A DNA stretch of 50,668 bases from a virus. Location of the stretch: positions 1 through 50,668 of IMG/VR virus record IMGVR_UViG_3300048768_000066; one strand, 5' to 3'. A program made the position numbers and the translations under genes. Below the pieces are notes generated by a model. That model had not been told where the DNA came from, made no database searches, and saw nothing but the letters and a program-made list of their open reading frames with translations. Every line of letters starts with the position of its first letter. Positions within the stretch are counted from its first letter, which is position 1. Below, one piece after another: positions 48,557-50,668 of the stretch.

Positions 48557-48751
48557 ATGAAATCACGCCATACTAAACCACCAACAAAGAAATGTCCCAA
48601 GTGCGGCGGCTTTTTGGTTTTTGGAGGAGTAATATACGGACGACCAGCTCCCCATTTAGGGACATGCGTTAATTGCGGGTTTTCCAGTGACTCTGAAAGT
48701 TTCTACGACGCCGTTCACAAGGTCCGGCGCAGCGTGAGAGGGGATGAATGA
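48557..48751 (+). CDS. Zinc-ribbon protein
   Basis: 64 aa from ATG 48557 (a TTG at 48539 is possible). KKCPKCGGFLVFGGVIYG and LGTCVNCGFSSDSESFY form a zinc ribbon. Opens the rightward block leading to the RuvC-like gene. Possibly a DNA-binding early protein. Confidence 0.6.
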   Translation: MKSRHTKPPTKKCPKCGGFLVFGGVIYGRPAPHLGTCVNCGFSSDSESFYDAVHKVRRSVRGDE

Positions 48752-49098
48752 ATAATCGTGTCCCTTCAACTCCTTGGAATGTTGGGTATCAAAAGAACCC
48801 TCTTCCCTCCTTAATGGGAGACATTTTTGATAACCAAAAGGAACCGCGAAAGCGGTTGTCTGGTGTGCGCCGTGCCGGATGTAAAATAGAGTTAACGGCC
48901 AAAATTAAACCCAAACCTGCCCCTCACGCCTCTGGCATTGCTAAGAACCAGAAAAGTCCAAGCGAACCACGAGGGGCACCCGTTGGCCATAAATGCAACG
49001 GCAATATGCGGTATCGCAATCTCATATTTTGGCGGGAAGATGGGTCGTTATGGAAAAGGGGAGGGAAGGGCAATGAAAAGATATATCCTCGGGATTGA
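48748..49098 (+). CDS. Hypothetical basic protein
   Basis: 116 aa in an ATGA overlap with the previous gene; overlaps the RuvC start by 26 bases. Lys/Arg/Pro-rich (KIELTAKIKPKPAPHASGIA) with a C-terminal MRYRNLIFWREDGSLWKRGG. Composition is unusual and no family is recognised; the second half could be a shadow. Confidence 0.45.
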   Translation: MNNRVPSTPWNVGYQKNPLPSLMGDIFDNQKEPRKRLSGVRRAGCKIELTAKIKPKPAPHASGIAKNQKSPSEPRGAPVGHKCNGNMRYRNLIFWREDGSLWKRGGKGNEKIYPRD

Positions 49099-49555
49099 TC
49101 CGGGCACGGTCCAATCGGCTTTCGTCTATTGGGACGCGGACCAGAAGCGCATCATCGACAAGGGAATCCTGCCTAACGAAGACATGCTTCATTATATCAT
49201 CAATTATTACAAACTGGGATCAAATATGGATGTCATGGTGATTGAGGGCATCGCCAGTTTCGGGATGCCTGTCGGCAAAGAGGTCTTCGCCACCTGCATT
49301 TGGATAGGACGTTTCTGGCAGGCTTGTCAGTATCCGGTCCGCCTCCTCTACCGCCGGGAGGTCAAAATGTTCCTGTGCGGCAATATGAGGGCAAAAGACG
49401 GCAATATCCGGCAGGCATTGATGGATATGCTTGAAAAGGATGCCTGTAAGGGCGTCCATAAGGATATGTGGAGTGCCCTTAGCATATGCATAACTTATGC
49501 ATATAAAGCACAGCGCGAGACGGACGGGGAAATCGTTAAGGAGACGGGAATATGA
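49073..49555 (+). CDS. RuvC-like Holliday-junction resolvase
   Basis: 160 aa from ATG 49073 (GGAAGGG upstream). MKRYILGIDPGTVQSAFVYW holds the first catalytic Asp, VMVIEGIASFG the Glu, and GVHKDMWSALSICITYAYKA the C-terminal Asp region of the RNase H-fold RuvC family. Cleaves branched DNA before packaging or during recombination; natural partner of the ATPase at 44726. Confidence 0.75.
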   Translation: MKRYILGIDPGTVQSAFVYWDADQKRIIDKGILPNEDMLHYIINYYKLGSNMDVMVIEGIASFGMPVGKEVFATCIWIGRFWQACQYPVRLLYRREVKMFLCGNMRAKDGNIRQALMDMLEKDACKGVHKDMWSALSICITYAYKAQRETDGEIVKETGI

Positions 49556-49719
49556 ATGCACTTTATGATGAAATCGACAAGCTTAGGGCGGATATTGAAC
49601 ACTTAGCACGGCTTTGCCTATCCCACGGCCTGATCTCCCGTGGAAAGTTTGCATCCCTGCTGAAAATCGACAGGTGTGATGTCGATGAAAAAATGAAGGA
49701 GATAGCGGAGAGAATATGA
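49552..49719 (+). CDS. Hypothetical small helical protein
   Basis: 55 aa in ATGA overlaps at both ends. IDKLRADIEHLARLCLSHGL then a second helix with CDVDEKMKEIAERI. Looks like a helical hairpin. No family recognised; co-translated with the resolvase. Confidence 0.6.
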   Translation: MNALYDEIDKLRADIEHLARLCLSHGLISRGKFASLLKIDRCDVDEKMKEIAERI

Positions 49720-49964
49720 TAAACACTATATCGCGCAAGGTGAAAAGACAAGAGGATCATGTAATTTCCGTCACTTGCGACAAATGCAAAAAAGTTATAC
49801 ACACCGATGATTACACGGAAATTCAAGAAATGCACCATGTACGCTTTACGGGGGGATACGGATCGGTCTTCGGCGATGAATCCAAAGTCGAGTGTGACTT
49901 GTGCCAGCAATGCCTCAAGGAAGTGATCGGGCAATATTGCAGAGTGGACGGCGAGGCCCTATGA
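49716..49964 (+). CDS. Zinc-binding protein
   Basis: 82 aa. CDKCKKVIHTDDYTEIQEMH, GGYGSVFGDESKVECDLCQQ and CLKEVIGQYCRV carry two CxxC pairs in a layout seen repeatedly in small phage and bacterial proteins. Unknown function. ATGA overlap at both ends. Confidence 0.65.
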   Translation: MINTISRKVKRQEDHVISVTCDKCKKVIHTDDYTEIQEMHHVRFTGGYGSVFGDESKVECDLCQQCLKEVIGQYCRVDGEAL

Positions 49965-50194
49965 CTCGCCGCTACCTTGCTCTCCTCGGCGCCATCATCC
50001 TCCTGGTGGCGATCTACTGCGGCCTGATGTGGATGCTGCTCCAGCCAGCGCCGAAGCCGACCAGACCTCCTGAATGGTCGCCTGCGGAGAAAGGGTGGGT
50101 CATTCACCGCATGCAGGTACACGGGATCTGGGGCTGTGAATGCGATGGAAATAATTGCTACTTTTATCGTAATGGCAAGAAATGTCCATTGTGA
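49961..50194 (+). CDS. Membrane-anchored Cys-rich protein
   Basis: 77 aa from ATG 49961 (ATGA overlap). N-terminal anchor TRRYLALLGAIILLVAIYCG, Pro-rich linker (QPAPKPTRPPEWSP), then GIWGCECDGNNCYFYRNGKK and CPL with four Cys. Likely N-in with the Cys domain in the periplasm. Could be a superinfection-exclusion factor, but this is speculative. Confidence 0.55.
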   Translation: MTRRYLALLGAIILLVAIYCGLMWMLLQPAPKPTRPPEWSPAEKGWVIHRMQVHGIWGCECDGNNCYFYRNGKKCPL

Positions 50195-50196
50195 AG

Positions 50197-50231
50197 ATTC
50201 CCCTTGACAATGCCATTAAAGGGAGTATTGT
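50197..50231 (+). promoter_or_regulatory. Sigma70-like promoter with ATTCCCC extension
   Basis: TTGACA (50204-50209), 16-bp spacer, TATTGT (50226-50231), with ATTCCCC just upstream as at 5798 and 6084. Start of transcription expected near 50238, exactly where the structured leader begins. Drives the replication initiator. Confidence 0.7.
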
Positions 50232-50236
50232 GGATC

Positions 50237-50343
50237 TGCAACGATAAATGAGGCTGAGTGTGATTAACCAAAAACCAACAATTAAGGCCCGCCCAGATGA
50301 TAGACTCATCCTCTATCGTTGCAATCTGACGCGGGTCTTTTTT
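50237..50343 (+). promoter_or_regulatory. Attenuator-like 5' leader of the replication initiator
   Basis: Two mutually exclusive folds. Antiterminator-like: TGCAACGATA (50237-50246) and GAGGCTGAGT (50250-50259) pair with TATCGTTGCA (50314-50323) and ACTCATCCTC (50304-50313), with one mismatch. Terminator-like: AAGGCCCGC (50284-50292), CAGAT (50294-50298) and GATAG (50299-50303) pair with GCGGGTCTT (50331-50339), ATCTG (50324-50328) and CTATC (50313-50317), ending in a T-run to 50343. The shared 3' arm means only one can form. A coding leader runs through it. Confidence 0.7.
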
Positions 50344-50367
50344 GTTGGTGAAGGGTTGTCGCTATGA
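50260..50367 (+). CDS. Leader ORF inside the attenuator
   Basis: 35 codons from GTG 50260, with GAGG at 50250-50253 six bases upstream; ATG 50248 in the same frame gives 39 aa without a ribosome site. Sequence includes QKPTIKARPDDRLILYRC. Its ribosome site lies in the arm of the antiterminator-like stem, and its stop overlaps the initiator ATG (ATGA). Translation would traverse the terminator stem and deliver ribosomes to the initiator. Confidence 0.5.
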   Translation: MINQKPTIKARPDDRLILYRCNLTRVFFVGEGLSL

Positions 50368-50668
50368 AATGGTTTAGGTTTTGGACTGATACCGTGAACG
50401 ATGTTAAAATGCTCCAATTATCAGATTATGAATACCGGATTTGGACATATCTTTTGGCTTACGCTTCCGAAGTCAACTCACTTTCAGGTGAACTTCAAAT
50501 CACTTTCACATTACTTTCACTTCACTTTCACCAGCGTTTCAATCTTTTTTCACGCGCGATTGAAACGTTTCAAAAGGTGGGTTTGATTACTATATCCCAA
50601 GAAGGATATATTGTAATAACTAATTGGACTAAAAGACAATTCAAATCTGATAATGCTTATGAACGGGT
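50364..50668 (+). CDS. Phage replication initiator / replisome organiser, N-terminal part
   Basis: Starts MKWFRFWTDTVNDVKMLQLS, followed by YEYRIWTYLLAYASE and FSRAIETFQKVGLITISQEG then YIVITNWTKRQF: the N-terminal winged-helix domain of phage replisome organisers. The frame continues at base 3 of the window (contig is circular) to 677. ATG 50364 overlaps the leader ORF stop. GAAGGG lies eight bases upstream as a modest ribosome site. Confidence 0.8.
   Translation, partial: MKWFRFWTDTVNDVKMLQLSDYEYRIWTYLLAYASEVNSLSGELQITFTLLSLHFHQRFNLFSRAIETFQKVGLITISQEGYIVITNWTKRQFKSDNAYER
50542..50668. repeat. Terminal overlap, right copy
   Basis: Identical to 1-127; see the left copy. Downstream coordinates should be counted once when the circle is closed. 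Confidence 0.9.

Noticed and set aside
1-50668. Global recoding of TAG to a sense codon
   Set aside because: Several well-bounded genes end in TAG and the large structural genes contain no in-frame TAG; only the holin-like gene has one.
1-50668. CRISPR array, tRNA genes, integrase or insertion sequence
   Set aside because: No regularly spaced direct repeats, cloverleaf with a T-arm GGTTCGA pattern, tyrosine/serine recombinase motif or transposase was seen by eye on either strand.

Overview
The window is a complete or near-complete genome of a tailed bacteriophage (Caudoviricetes) with podovirus-like features. Evidence is a TerL-type terminase, a P22-like portal, a scaffold/capsid pair, a large tail-hub protein resembling the P22 gp10 tail-stabilisation family, three consecutive ejection (internal virion) proteins, fibres and a lysis module, with no bacterial housekeeping gene, integrase, DNA polymerase, tRNA or CRISPR array visible. 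The first 127 bases are repeated exactly as the last 127 (1-127 = 50542-50668), so the contig closes on itself into a 50,541-bp unit; the exact length of 127 looks like an assembly k-mer overlap rather than a biological terminal repeat. The host cannot be named from the sequence. Canonical Sec signal peptides, AGGAGG-type ribosome sites, sigma70-like promoters and an M15 endolysin fit a bacterium, probably Gram-negative.

Layout. (A) 50364 -> end -> 1-3092, plus strand: replication initiator crossing the contig junction, a run of tightly overlapping small genes, and a calcineurin-like phosphoesterase, closed by hairpins at 3098-3159. (B) 3178-5404, minus strand: small accessory genes, several sharing a duplicated leader. 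(C) 5405-6234: control region with GGATAC/GTATCC palindromes and two promoters. (D) 6235-42162, plus strand: putative small terminase, HNH, fibre genes, TerL, portal, scaffold, capsid, tail hub, fibres, ejection proteins, an ATP-grasp enzyme preceded by a 28-aa acidic peptide, four consecutive proteins with signal peptides, and the lysis region. (E) 42163-48141, minus strand: accessory and recombination genes, including coiled-coil proteins, an HNH-AP2 endonuclease, zinc ribbons, a RecA/AAA ATPase and a YopX-like protein. (F) 48557-50194, plus strand: zinc-ribbon proteins, a RuvC-like resolvase and a membrane protein, leading into the promoter and attenuator-like leader of the replication initiator.

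How it works together. Blocks F and A look like the early replication block. The initiator resembles phage replisome organisers and presumably recruits host replication machinery, since no polymerase is encoded. The ATPase and RuvC-like nuclease of blocks E and F fit recombination and branch resolution before packaging. Block D builds the virion and lyses the cell. Three promoters (5805, 6091, 50204) share an identical ATTCCCC extension directly upstream of TTGACA, which suggests common control.

Most noteworthy: the attenuator-like leader (50237-50343) with an overlapping leader ORF; a compact double-hairpin RNA with a predicted cross-pairing in the lysis region (39940-40037); the four-gene signal-peptide cassette (35350-39089); the ATP-grasp/acidic-peptide pair (33411-34738); a holin-like gene with an in-frame amber codon (41992); and a zinc-ribbon/HNH-AP2 pair that looks like one protein split by a frameshift (44306-43739). 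All functional names are inferences from motifs seen by eye; no database search was run.
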